DNA from: Apostichopus japonicus
Lineage: Eukaryota > Echinodermata > Holothuroidea > Aspidochirotida > Stichopodidae
Assembly (NCBI RefSeq): GCF_037975245.1
Contig: NC_092577.1
Coordinates: 1,856,001 to 1,920,000 of the forward strand
Length of the DNA stretch: 64,000 bases
Direction: 5' to 3'
Both the position numbers and the translations under genes were made by a program. This document shows, piece by piece, positions 13,911 to 26,600 of this stretch. Under the pieces are notes generated by a model. That model was not told the origin of the DNA. It saw only the letters and a list, made by a program, of their open reading frames with translations, and ran no database searches. The first letter of the stretch is position 1; each line of letters opens with the position of its first letter.

Positions 13911-14432
13911 CAGAGGTTCCCTTACTGGGGTGCATGAGTCCCCAGGGGGTGCGTGAGTCCATCTCAGGGGGGTTTGTGAGACATTTCTGAAAGTCATAAC
14001 TAGAGTACTTTTTGTTGAACTAAAATCTGATATATCATATAATTTAGTAATATATACAAAAGTTTGTCTTCATGAAAACAAAGCTGCGGGCACGCCTTGA
14101 GGTTGGCCCCGACATGAGGGTGGCCCTCTTCAAGACAGCTCCGAGGATCAAACGCCTTATGGAGGAAAAACAGGAGCATCCGTCTCATCGTGTGTGATGG
14201 GTGATCCATTTGTGATACAATTCGTGACCTGAACTTGAAGTTTCCAAATAAATATTTGTTCATCTCGTTTTTTCATTACAATATTACACTATGAACTTGA
14301 TCTCTTACGAAGAAATGTTATGCATATTATAGTATAATTATGACTCAGACCGTGTCTCTAAAAATTGGGGGTTTGTGGACAACTTTGACATCCACAGGGG
14401 GTTTGTGGGGGGATAAAGTTAGGGAAACCCTG
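13911..14432 (+). mobile_element. hAT element, internally deleted, 522 bp, retaining transposase 3' end
   Basis: Ends CAGAGGTTCCC and, inverted, CAGGGTTTCCC, flanked by a perfect 8-bp target duplication CCCAAGAA (13903-13910 and 14433-14440). The interior still encodes the last part of a hAT transposase (14072-14197). The element is therefore a deletion derivative of a formerly coding transposon. Confidence 0.92.
14072..14197 (+). pseudogene. hAT transposase C-terminal remnant
   Basis: About 41 residues ending in a natural stop. The stretch KLRARLEVGPDMRVALFK followed by PRIKRLMEEKQEHPSH resembles the C-terminus of the ZBED5/FAM200-like group of hAT transposases, where a (K/R)LRARLE...DLRVAL...I..L...KQ.H.SH pattern is common (recalled family knowledge, not a search). 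The ATG at 14072 is internal to the ancestral protein, so this is a fragment and not a gene. It lies inside the 522-bp element with an intact target duplication. Confidence 0.82.
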
Positions 14433-14747
14433 CCCAAGAAGGTAACAGTCTGCGAAACCTTTCCATTCTAGAGACACTATTTGTAGAATAAGGATGGGTA
14501 TCGTACTCAAGTGACCGGTCATGGAGGGCAGTACCCTGTTAAAAAGGTTACCAGTTCACTCTACGCACTTAAGAGTGTTCAGGGTGTGAGGAGACAGGTA
14601 AGAATGAACATTTATTGGTTTCAATCGGGAATATAACTGTGGGAACAGAGTTTTTTGGATTAACCTTTGACCTCTCCACTAAGTGGGATTATGTCATTGG
14701 TGTCTTTATATTGATAAGGAGTCAGTTTTGTTCCTTTCAGGACTCAC

Positions 14748-14922
14748 CTTCACTGCTCTTCGTAGCGATACCCATCTCATTTTTGCCGTCTCCTTCTCCT
14801 TGTACAGGCTTAAACTGCTGAGGAGCTGACTGCTTTCGTTTGCGGGACTTATGTTCCTGCGACGAGAGTTCGGCTGCATCTGGATCTGTCTTTGCTGCCA
14901 GAGGGGATAAGCTTGCATCCAT
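14748..14922 (-). CDS. Probable first coding exon of an unidentified nuclear-regulator-type gene
   Basis: On the minus strand an ATG at 14922 in strong context (A at -3, G at +4) opens 58 codons and one extra base. The exon ends at a consensus donor, GTGAGT. The polypeptide starts MDASLSPLAAK and is rich in S, E, K and Q. Around residues 26-34 it has the basic motif SRKRKQSAPQQF, reminiscent of the N-terminal (S)RRKQxxP NuRD-recruiting motif of FOG, SALL, BCL11 and ZNF423/521 zinc-finger proteins. There the motif usually starts at the initiator Met, so the match is suggestive only. A plausible acceptor (TTTTCTGCAG, exon from about 14989) precedes the ATG, so a noncoding upstream exon is possible. 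No downstream exon was recognised between 1 and 14747, so the next one probably lies beyond the left edge. Confidence 0.5.
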
Positions 14923-14989
14923 TATTACCACCCTCAAGGCAGAGCAAGACACACATTTGTCATAGAAGTGCTTCGACACTCTAGTCTCT

Positions 14990-17900
14990 CTGCAGAAAAG
15001 CATTGGAAGATGCAAGAGTAGAAAGAGGAATAAAATACAGAATCTAGGCAAATGATTATATATTCATGTCTGTTTTGCGATTTTTCTAATTGATCAAGTA
15101 AACAGCCAGTTTTCATTGTTAAATGAATGAATTTGGATGAAATTTACATCAAGGTGATGCTGATAACAGCTCCTGAAATTGCTATCAAGGTCCGGCCGCA
15201 GGAAAAGCAATTATCACAAGACTTCTACGATCCATACAAATCAGGTGTAAACACTGCAAGCGGACGCCTAAATCCATAACGCAAGTCAAAATATGTTCAA
15301 TTTGACATGTTAACCAACTGCCTCGGACCTAGAATTTCACACAAGTTTTGAGACACTAAAATGTACAAGTACTTGAAAAATCTGTCTAAGAGCAAATTAC
15401 CACTGGCATGAACAGCATCCATCAGTTACTATACAGGTTTATTGGTGCAGCAATAATATTTACTGATAATAAACAGTAATAGATAGTAGGTACGGAAATC
15501 ATAGTAATTTTTGGACTGATCATTGTGTTACCCTACTGATCATTTGGTTATGGTCTTAATGTCTACCAGCAGAAAAATACAAGTGCCTTTTTCTCTAAGT
15601 ACTGGAAAATGTTTAAAATCATTGGCATTTAGTCAGCAAATAGCCTGACTTTTGAGCCCAGGCTAGATTCCTTTGGATGACTTCTTGAGATGGAATGGAC
15701 ATACAGGGTTACACTTTCAACCACCAATAAAAACCGACTATACCTAAACAAGAATAAAAATCCTTAAATGATGTCAATTCTGTAAAGAATGTAGGTGTGT
15801 TTTTGGTTGTTGATGTTACAAGCATTCTACTGTGGCTAGGAGCAGGTGATTTTTCGTGACCATTTTCCCATCTGCTGTTTTGCTAACTGCACTGGATATG
15901 TATCTCTAAAACAGTTAAGCACACCTCTGCACGATTTTTCTTTCATAAATGAAATGGTAATATCCTCAGTTTCAAGTCACTAACTGCTCATTTTAAATTT
16001 TGAAAAACATATCATTGCGACAAAACCATATTACAATAAAAATTTTTCAATTAATTCTCTATAAATTATTTCACTGCTAAATATTTAAATCTTGAGAGCG
16101 TTTGCAACCATGATTACCAAGTCTAGTCGGAAAATTGGTATGAATAATTCAGTTACTATGCAATGTAATGGCAAAGTCAAACTTAGCACGGAAGATACGG
16201 ATATATGTTGGATATCTATCCATTAGTGTTTGACACATCATTGTTGTTGAACGTACCATTACAAACTAGGTGTTCAGTATGTGCGTACAAAGTTAAAGCA
16301 GAATATGGTCTAACAAGTAATATATGTGCTTAAAGTGATAAAAAAAGAGAAGCTTCTTTATTTTTGAGAGTACTGTTAATCCCTAACCCTAACCATATGC
16401 ACAAACTGCACTAGGCCTAGTTTGCAAAGGTACGTTCGTTGTCAATGACTTGACGACCACTTTTGGACTTTCATGGACAATATTGCCAGTTGCTTATGCT
16501 TTTATCGATAACTTAAAAAATTCAAATCGCTGGTTGGTCTACTTTATCAATAAACTAGCCTATGCTAGTAGTAAATGCTGCTCACTGTCACACAAATACA
16601 ATGATTGAAAGTTCTGATTCACTTTCTACCTAACCTTTATTTGTGTACTTCTTTCTTCCAAATGATCTAGTTTTAAAGCAGTTAAATTTTAGCTTTCTAC
16701 TCGTACAAACTATGACACGCATTCTAGCCTTTTTTCTTCTCTCTCTCTATCTCTCTGTCAAATTTCCTTCCCAAGTGGCCTAACGTTAGCGTTCTTGGCC
16801 TACATGTTGGTATTTTCCATAGAGCAGAATATCTGCTCTATGGTATTTTCACACTTACAAGACACGGTAGTACTAGTTCCGCGAAATAAGTACAACCAAG
16901 GCCTAACCACAAAATACCGTAACATTCAAGCCAGTTCTCGCATTGAAAAATTGATAATCAAGCAAAATATACAATTTTTGAAGTAGGTCTTGCGGTGTCG
17001 AACACTTTATTATTACTAAATATTAAAACATTATTTAACGTCCGTTTGTTTACAATTTTGACCAAAATATTAGACAGACAATCGGCAGTCAACGCGAACG
17101 AGTAGACTTAACAATATACAAAGTGGAAAGTACATTGCCAGTACAATGACTAATGATAAGACTGCAGTGTTTACTTCACATCGTGTCTCAAGTTCATGGC
17201 CAAAGTTAAGAACATTCACTTTTTTTGTCACCTTCTTTTGAAATTCCCGGCTGTCCTAAATTTCGTCTGGATTCCTTGTTTTGATGAAATCTTCAAAAAA
17301 ATTCCCCAGTTAGTGCGTTCCCTGATGACGAAATGTCGTTGTGTTTCAGACTATAGCTTCTGTTCACTTTCGTCTATGCTGCAAGGCCACTGGAATGCAT
17401 CACATACGTACGGAAACTGACGGGATTAACTGGAACAATCACATATGTGTTCAGTAGTTCAAGTAAAATAGTTCCTTGGCCTATAATGCGTATTGAAACT
17501 ACTACTTTTCAGTTTCAGATCGTTTGTTTCCTTATACGAAATCGAAAAAATTGTATATTTTATCCAATTGGATTCAAGTTATTCAGAAATATCATTGAAA
17601 AAGATTATCTTCGGCCAACTAGTATTCACTTGCGGATGAATATTTCGTTCAGGAAGCGGATTAGCCTAAGTGAATCCATCCGTTGCAATACCCACACTGC
17701 GGAGCCATCATATCCGGCTAGTGGATAAACTATTACTGCTTTGTAGTTTATTAAATTGGAACAGCAACAACTTCATGTAGTTGCATGGACTTGTACGATG
17801 CCCTAAGTATAAGTACTTTTGTTCACGGGAGCCATGATAGAAATAGTGAAGTAGATGAATTCGGCCCATGAGCAAGGACCATAACACGTAATGGCATGTA

Positions 17901-19895
17901 GAAACAGAAGTACGTATAGTGCTATGGTTGTGCATATCATGGTCTCAAACTGACAGGGCCTCAGTCAATCACTGCACTTTCAATTTGAGCTAAACTTAAA
18001 GAGAGATGCAACAATGGTATGCCATACGGTAGGGGTTATGGTTTATCTGAAAGTGGGCCCCTTTTGCGAGTTGGTGTGTGCATGAAGTGGGAGGGGAGGC
18101 TGGACTTAGTTACCTTGCAGTATAAGTCTTAACTTTGTCATTGTGTACGAATCTCATACGAGAATCCAGTTCGCAACTAGCATGTAGGGTAAGTTATAGA
18201 TAACAATACATAATCAATCAAATACACTGTTATATAGGTAAAAGAAAACAAAAAACAAAACTCAAGCAAAGAAAAAGAGGAAGGAGAGGGAGAAAAATTA
18301 TAAATTTCTTACTTTCTTTCTTTCGACGTGTAAGATTATATATACCTGACCGCGCATGCGCATTGTCAATTAATGCAGTTCATATTGTTTTAAATGTGCG
18401 GTTTTAAGCTTGTCCGGACTATAAGTATTCTGACCAGCCCAACCCTCCCCCCCCCCCCACCAACCCCAACCCCACGTGGAAAGTAGAAGTATTTAAAGAA
18501 CCAAAACTGTGTTCTCTCGTTAGAAGTAGTTTATCCGGTTCAGACTTGTGCATTATCGTTATTAGTTACCCAGGGGTAACCAATTAACTCTTTGGACGTT
18601 TAATTGGTTTTCGAAAATCCAAACTTTTACACAATCCCTGATTCTTGCTTTGAAATAAATTGCAGAGTCATTGAATCCAGGAAAGTATTTTACTAAATGT
18701 TCTCATCTGGAGATTTACACGATAGGCCTATTGTTCTATCCTGTAAATTATCGTCTATGGGTTTATAGGCTAAAAGAATAAGAATATAATTTGATTCATG
18801 CATTCAGCACATAGTGAATTTCATAAATTTAGTGACCAGATATCTAACACCCAAATATTGCTATCAAAACCAATAATATTTTATAAGAACAAAAGTCTGC
18901 TTTTAGGAACGTATACGTGGTCCCGAATAACATCAAATGGTAACCTTTCCGTGTATCGTCGAGTTCATATAACCTTTCTCGGATACTCAAGATATATTTT
19001 GATTGTGAAGCTAAAACTATGAAAATGTTAAAGCCTAAAGGTGAAAATGTATCCGTTAAATTGCTCACATTATTATTTAATAATGCTCACATTAAATTGC
19101 TTACATTATAGGTCTAGAAACCGCTGAATTAGGTTCACGTTGAAATGTGAGGTATACCCTCGAGTCATTACTTCTTTGCTGTAATGATTCCAGTTATATA
19201 ACTGTTTACCGTGTTAGGTACCGTACCACAGTTGGGTGCGCGTCCAATGTCGGAAAGAAATCCTAAAGTGACCTAATGTAGTAATCGTTTTGGTTTTGGG
19301 GGGATTTTTTTTTTTGGGGGGGGGGCATTTTTGAGTCATCTTCGTTCTTTTAGATTCTTGGATATTGAAGATGACGAAAAATACTACTGATTGTCTAAAA
19401 AATATGGAGCATTGAAGGTGATTTTAGGCATTTTAGAAAATCCTGGGTGAAATAAGAAGATTCCACAGCTTGAGCTCGCAGATGGTTTGGGGAGCACTAT
19501 GCTAAACTTTTGGGATTGAGTAACCTTTCTCCATTTTTCTTATGATAAGGTACGGAGTAGCGAGTTTTGGCATCTTTTTTTCCCCCTCGTTACAACCACT
19601 TTCTCACAATGGCGATTGGATCAGCCGTTACCATAGTCTGAGGTGTATGTGTCTCTTACCATTTATAGGTTCTTTTTAGGAGGACCTTGATTGCAGGGAC
19701 TCAGTGTGCATAGGCCTACGTTGGTGGTGATATCAACTTATATGGCCAAATAAATAGAAACTGCAGTGAAAAGATGGAATTAGTTTTATCCTTTTTCATT
19801 TTACGTACTTATGTATAAGGAAAGTAAACATTCGTTTTTGTTGATTTAAGTCTGAGATTTTGGATAAATATATTCTCTCCCCCTTCTTTCTACCA
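14990..19895. other. Noncoding, no genes recognised
   Basis: No supported exon on either strand. It includes a perfect hairpin at 16817-16843, two copies of CCCTAA near 16380, and poly-T and poly-G tracts near 19290-19325. Confidence 0.5.
16817..16843. repeat. Perfect 12-bp hairpin
   Basis: CCATAGAGCAGA, a 3-base loop (ATA), then TCTGCTCTATGG. The hairpin is framed by the direct repeat TATTTT on both sides. Function unknown. Confidence 0.9.
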
Positions 19896-19899
19896 AACC

Positions 19900-19954
19900 T
19901 CGCACACACACACACGCGGGCAGACACACACACACACACACACCCATATACACC

Positions 19955-19995
<41 letters not shown>

Positions 19996-20021
19996 TTGTA
20001 TTTATATTTATATATATATAC

Positions 20022-20057
<36 letters not shown>

Positions 20058-20062
20058 TTGTA
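19900..20062. repeat. Compound microsatellite: CA, TA and TG runs
   Basis: CA-dinucleotide runs, then TA-rich runs interrupted by TTTATATTTG-type spacers, then a TG run and a short CA run. The flanking CA and TG runs are complementary to each other. Apparent frames on both strands are dipeptide repeats. Confidence 0.95.
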
Positions 20063-20147
20063 CGCACACACACAGATGTACATAAACTGGGCTTATTTAC
20101 AATTTCGGACGGAAAAATCAGTTTACACAAAACACCAGAAACAATAT

Positions 20148-20610
20148 AGAGCTCTGCTCAGACAGTATTGTGTGTAGAGACCTTTTTTGACCTATTTTGT
20201 TTCAGTTTAACTGTAGCGTTCCAATAAAAATAAAATCCTAGCTTATGAAAATCCAGACAAATTGCAAAACAAAGATCAATATTCGGAGGAATCATGAGTT
20301 TATTAATCTTGTTGCACTTTGTTAAAATATAGAGAAGAATAAATGAATTTATAGCCAAATTTAAAGACAAAACATAAGAAAACAATATATGGCTCTGCTC
20401 TGACAATATTGTGTGTAGAGACCTTTTTTAACTCCTTTTGTTTTTTAACTGTAACGTTCCAATAAAAAGGAAAATCTCAGCTTATAAAAATCCAGACAAA
20501 ATGTAAAACAAAGATCAATATTAGGAGAAATCATGAGTTTATTAATCTTCTTGGACTTTGTTAAAAAAAATTGAAAAATAAAATGAATTTTTAGCCAAAT
20601 GATAAAAAAT
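20148..20610. repeat. Tandem duplication, ~241-bp unit, 2 copies
   Basis: GCTCTGCTCAGACA near 20152 and GCTCTGCTCTGACA near 20393 begin two copies. Both contain ATTGTGTGTAGAGACCTTTT, ATCATGAGTTTATTAATC and a TTTAGCCAAAT-type end. They differ by scattered substitutions and indels, so the duplication is not recent. Confidence 0.9.
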
Positions 20611-20649
20611 GTAACTGATAATATAACCATATTCTTATATTATCAAGTC

Positions 20650-22439
20650 GATATATATGCAGACTAGGAAATGTGACAGTTAAATTAAAATTGCAACCAA
20701 AAAGAATGGATTTATCCCAACTTCTTTCCTCATGTTTTTTCTCTATATCTATATAATGTATTAATGTTAAGTTATATTAGTTTTCAAATTTCCAGTACGA
20801 TCGTATGGTAATATAGAAATTTTAATAAAAATTGTTCATAGTGCTTCCAAATTTAAGCAGGGTATAAAGGTTGTTCAAAGTCTTAAAAAAAAATTCCATT
20901 CAGGTTCCGATATATCGGGCACTGGTAAAGTTGTTTATCACAATTATCAGTTATTTGGAAAGGTTGAACAAAGACCCGATTGTATTCAAACTTTTTTGAC
21001 TTTTGACACCAAGTTTGAGCTCCATGGATTTTGGCTGCATTCCAGTGGCGCATGCTTGACCTGGGGAAGGGGTCTACGTATATACGTCTATATATCCCCA
21101 CACCTTGAGGAATTGTTTATGATGAAAATGCTTTGTTTGGCGACTTTTCAAGTAAGCAACGATTAAACTTATTCCTTCCTTTTTTTCCCAGAAATCTCGG
21201 CAATTCCTTTTTTTTTTCTTTATCCGCATTTTGTCTTTAAATAGGGTTGTTCTCGTCGCCACTTTGAAAACATGGATATTAAACCATTCGGAACGTCTCA
21301 GAGATCGAGGGAACAGGGCTTTGAGGAGGGCAGTGCAATATAAGTTGCACATTGGATGTGATTGTATATATAATAAATATATATATGATTATACAGTTTA
21401 TACTAATTTATAGCATATTAGGAGCCATATATACTTATTTTCGTGCAATCCACGTGTAATAGATTGTATGTGTGTGTTCGTGATTATGTGTGAAAAGGAG
21501 TAGGCTTTATTGTTATTGACTTCAGTATATATATACATGGAAACGTGAATTGTTGAATCAATTTGTGTGTGAGTATGCGCGTGTGTATGTAAATAGAGGG
21601 CGGTACCTCACATTAAATCCAGCGAATGTTGACATGTCGCAGATACATAATATAGTCAACTGTTGCTTTGCACAAAAAGTTATTGGGTCTGACGTTTCGA
21701 TCCTAGCAAAATCTTTTTCAAATGCAAACTCAAACAGATAAAAGACATGATAAAACTAAACAGATGGACAGCCATGTAAGTTGGACCAAATGAACAATGC
21801 ATAGCGGGGGGGGGGGGGGGGTGGAGGCTGAAGAAGGGAGGTGAAACAGCTTAGTTAGGAGATTAAAGGGCTGCAGAGACGTCCTGGAACTGCTTCGCAC
21901 AATCAATGGCTAGATTGCTACCCAAATACAAACTTCAATAACAGCTTTTACCGTACGGAAAAACGTTGAGTCATTCAGAAGTTTATTTCAAGCGAAATTC
22001 ATTCATCTGCAACTATACGTGCTTCCAAACTGTAAACATAATTTTTTTTTGGAATTAGTTGATCTTTTGTTGCCCTCCCTGAGTCTGCTATATATACTCA
22101 GTGCACGTCATAGTTAAGGTCGTTAGCACACCTTAAAGTCCGGCATGCGAGGCGGCCGGCGGGTAAGGGTTAAAAAGGGGTTTTGGCTGCCAGCATTGCG
22201 TACTCTTGAATGCTGTATTCCTTAAAGAACGAAGGGGGAGGGTGTAGGGTGTGGGCGGGGGGGGGGGGGGTGGCGGGGTGGGATCAAACTCCTTCCTCTC
22301 TCTAGGCCAATAAACTATATACGGTCAAAGTACAGACAACGTAAAGCAAAAATAATTAATTAAACAAGCATTTCCCTTTTATTAAATAAAACAATTATTA
22401 AAACATAATAGAATTGACGAGATTTACTACTGTAAGTGA
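20650..22439. other. Noncoding, no genes recognised
   Basis: No supported exons. There are poly-G tracts near 21805-21821 and 22257-22270. A GATC-stemmed hairpin followed on the minus strand by GAAACGTCAGAC lies at about 21687-21720. Confidence 0.5.
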
Positions 22440-22447
22440 TTAAATTA

Positions 22448-23102
22448 GGGGTGTTACTAAAACGAATGACAATTGCGTTACACATAACGAATAACAATAT
22501 GTTGTACACACTAAAAAATTGCGTTGACTAAAACGAATGACAGTAATGACAGCATTTGCTTCAACCGGATATCACAGTTCATACTTCGTGGGTATCTAGA
22601 TCTAGTAAAGTACGGACAAGATAAAAACGCACCTTATAGTAAGCGAAATTGTAAGTCTGATTTTAAAAAGTAAATTTAACGTCACTTTTCCGATATTAAT
22701 TGTTAGAAACTAAAAATACCATGATCTTGAAATGGCTTCACTGAGTTATCTTTCTGTATAAATCCACAGAGGTAAAAAGCACAGCACGTAAGCGCAATCT
22801 CACACAAAAACTTTCCCTGTGGTTTCTATCCGTAAATTACACCAAAACCCTGCAAACACGTGATGCGATTTTCCTCAAATCATTTTTGCGCAGAAAACCA
22901 ATAACCGCATTTACTCCACTCCGTTTATCATTCTAGCACTTCTCAACACTGTCCTTCGTTGTCCAAGTTGTTGTCATTCGTTGTCATTCGCTGTCATTCG
23001 TTGTCATTCGCTGTCATTCGCTGTCATTCGCAAATGATAATTAACCCTGTACAAAGTCAATTGTCATTCGGTCATTCGCTGTCATTCGTTTTAGTTTGTC
23101 CC
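22448..23102. mobile_element. MITE, 655 bp, with 8-bp target duplication
   Basis: Flanked by perfect direct repeats TTAAATTA (22440-22447 and 23103-23110). Both ends start with GGG and share the inverted 15-mer ACTAAAACGAATGAC after a short variable part. The motif GAATGACA recurs near the left end (also near 22530-22545). Its complement TGTCATTCG forms six tandem 10-bp units at 22971-23030 plus three more at 23061-23089. Such subterminal clusters often serve as transposase-binding sites. The 8-bp duplication suggests hAT or another 8-bp-TSD superfamily. It ends about 500 bp upstream of the TM9SF1 start codon. Confidence 0.85.
22971..23090. repeat. 10-bp tandem repeat (TTGTCATTCG) inside the MITE
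   Basis: Six head-to-tail units of YTGTCATTCG at 22971-23030, then partial units at 23061-23090 next to the right terminus of the 655-bp element. Confidence 0.9.
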
Positions 23103-23605
23103 TTAAATTAGTATCATTTTGCTATGTTGGACTACTGAAATGATGGCGTCGTTTGATAAATAATCATTTTGTCATTCATTTTGCAGCACAATGTTGAATT
23201 CAACCACATATTTAAGGAGTTTGTCATTTTGTTTCAAATTCAAAATTGCTACTCTGTTTATTAAAATATCTTAAAGTTTGTAATTCGTCTAATTGTTCAC
23301 TACGTATAATTACTAATTTTAGCCACTTAATTGCTATCGTTTGTTAATGTGTTCACAAGTAAACATCACAGAGCTACACAATTTCATCCTACCAACATGT
23401 TGACAAGATCACAAGCCATCATATTTAGAAGTTTTGTTATTTTCCATGCATACCCCAAGAATAAATAAACTGTTTTCCGATTTTCCGAAATGAATAGCCC
23501 TACATGTATTATGCTTGACTAACACTGAGCTTATTATGAGCAGTTATGAAGTTTCAGTGATGTCAAAGGTCAGTACGTAAACACCAACTGTACAGCAACG
23601 TAAAA

Positions 23606-23695
23606 ATGGCGACGTCCACGACGATACTTTTCGTGGCACTTCTGTACATAATTCAGTGTTTTGCCGCAGACAATCATTTCAAGGATGGCGATCAG
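23606..23695 (+). CDS. TM9SF1: TM9SF1 exon 1: start and signal peptide
   Basis: ATG in good context (AAAATGG). Residues 1-30 comprise a hydrophobic signal peptide ([17 protein letters not shown]...) and the first lumenal residues. The exon ends in phase 0 at GTAATG. Confidence 0.9.
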
Positions 23696-26600
23696 GTAAT
23701 GTTTAGCACATAGTTTAATATAATGAATGTCCAGTTACTTATAGACACCGTTGAAATTATCTATAAATTTAAGGATTTGGGAAAATAGGGACTAACATAA
23801 GCCTACGGTAGGTAGGCTAGGCTAACAAGTTACAGTGAAGTGCAAGTAAGTCACTGCCTTGCCTACCCGTTGAATGGTGTACGATGGGTTGTTATACAAT
23901 TTCAATGTTATTAAGTCACTCTAGTCTGTTTGAGAGGAGGCTGAAATTCAGTAAGGCAGTTCTGAAGGATCAGAATTTTGTTACAAATACGGTAATAGGC
24001 AATGATTCCAATTTCCTGTTTAAGAAACTGCTAGGCTGTATTATTTGCACATACTATAGCTTAGTAATTTTAGGCCCTAGGCCTAGATGCATACATGCAG
24101 AAGAGAGAAGTCAAATATCAAATTGTAATTGAACTAAAGAACCTGGATCAAGAGGAAACTGGTACCAAACATAGATTCCTAACAGATAACAACTTTATAC
24201 AACAAAGCTATTTGACAGAACTGGAAGCTGAAGAGGCAGTTTACAACTGCCAAACTATTGTACGACCCAACATGATAAATGTCAAAGCTAATTAGGCCTA
24301 TAAGAACAATGTAATAACCTGAAATGTGACTTTTGTAATGAGGAAGGAAACACTGAACATATCTTTAAGTGTGAGTACTGCATTTTAGGAACATAACAGG
24401 AGTGTACATGAAGGAACCTGAGCTTACCAAAATGAATTATCTACATAAACTCAATGAAACTGTCAACTTTTTGAAGATAATCCAAGATATAAAAAGGAGA
24501 GCTTTAATTGACTAAGCTACTGTATAGCAAAGCTAAACAGTGTAAGGAGTCTTGCAAAATTTCACAGTTTGTGCCTGATAAAACTAATCCGATTAGCAAT
24601 GCCATTCAGTGACTTTGTGGAGTGGTCTTCTTGGTTGATCTTGAACTTGTTCTCTTATAAAGTGCTGCAGTTTTGTTTATGAATATTGCTGATGTTGCAT
24701 AGCATTTTGCAATGTGATAATAGTTATATTGATGTTGTTATACCACTGCTATGAAAAGTATCGATCTGCAAGTAAGGAAATAAATTTCTTTGACTAAAAA
24801 ACTTTGATTTAAAGAAATAGTGGTAACTTGCATTGTCGTGGAAACACAAGTGATCAAAGATGAAAGTAGCGCCCCCACAATGGAGCGGGATGGAACTCAG
24901 AAAAGTGAGCATAATTATATTGTAAAAAATAAATAATGATGCTTTACCAAAATTCCTGTGATTTGATTGGCTAAATCATTTTTTATTACGGTACGCAAAC
25001 TTTGTGGGGGCTTGCGTCCTTGGGATTAAAACGTTTTTTCTCTCATAACATTAACTGAAATGCCATTCTGCCACATTTGTTGAGAATTTTATTTATATTC
25101 TTTTTGAAGGTAAAAAAGAAATCTAAACAATTACTCAAACTTCCTAAACTATCAACTATTGATGGAATAAACACTTGCAATTTATAACAAAATAGGCAGG
25201 AAGTAGAAAACCACCTGGTGGACAACGTGGGGGTCCATCTATTTTGTGGGGTGGGGGTGGGAAAAAAACAAGTGTGGCAGGACATAAATTGATACTGTAG
25301 AAACAAGTCGCTCTTAATGTTGACGTTGAGTCTTTGTGCAGGTTACATTATTCAACTATTCAAGCTTAACATGATGGTTTTGCTTTGGTTCTAAATGTTT
25401 GCAAAGATTTCTCACCGCCACTTACTGTAAGTTTTAGATCTGATTTAATGGCTGAGTTAAGATAAAGTGACCATATTTCTTCTAGGAAATCTGGGGACAT
25501 GGTATTGTGGTTAACCCCTTTATGTTAAACATACAGTAAACAGCATGTTTAAAGGAGGGCTGGAAGTTTTGAGGACCGTCTTACATGTTTTGAGGAACAG
25601 TGCTAATGTTTCAATGCATCTTCTAGTGGCTGAAGTTGATTTCATATCAAAAAAGCTGAAAAGTATCTGTTTACTTAGAAAAACTGAGAACACTGTTTAA
25701 TAATAATAATAAAAATAATACTAATACTAATAATAATAATAATAATATTGAGGATTTATAAATCGCAGACATATCCACGGATAACTGTGCTCAAGGTGCA
25801 TAACAATATTACCCTGGTCAACGATAACCTGTCAAACATAGAGACAAATCCCTCTACATGGCATTAGCTAAACAGCGCCCAACTGACAGTTTATCTCTCA
25901 GGTCCCTATTTAAACACCCACCTGGGTGAAGAGAGGCAACGGAGATAAAGTGACTTGCCCATGGACACAACGTAATTATCTGGCAAACACTCCAGCAATC
26001 CTTAAATCAAAAGTCCACTGCCTTAACCACTTGACCACAATGCTCTCAATGATATACTCTTAATATACTTTTGGCTGTTTGGAGCCTGAGTGAGACCAGC
26101 GACTTACAATGATATTCTGGGGATGGATGTGTTTGCTGAGCACTCATCCTCATAGCATTTTGTCTTACAAAGATACATGCATGCACAGAGGAAAAGAATA
26201 TTTCTACCAAAAAAATATGCAGTTTGGTGAAATGCTACTATAAATGCAGAGAACTTTGACAGCTAAGCAAACATCCCAAATGTATTGATCAGGTTTCAAA
26301 GATAAATCAACGAAAAGATTATACTAGCCTAAGTGAAAGTGATTACGTGCATACTGAAAAGAGAACAAATATTACTGTAGATAATGTGTGATGGTATCTT
26401 TTCCTTTACGTTTCAATATACCACTGATGTTGTTCATGGATGAAATACTATATGTCACTTAATGACTGAAAATGACAGTGATAGTTGTTATAACCAACGG
26501 AAACAGTGAAAAAAACAGTAAAATTCTGAAAGATTTTTTTTTAAATGTTTATCATTATAAGAGCTAGACCACACCTACAGTACTGTAGATGTGAGTTCAG

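Noticed and set aside
16378-16394. Interstitial telomere
   Set aside because: Only two CCCTAA units; too short to distinguish from chance.
24869-25011. ~140-bp MITE with AGCGCCCCCACAA / TTTGTGGGGGCTTG ends
   Set aside because: The inverted similarity is only about 12 bases and no target duplication is visible.
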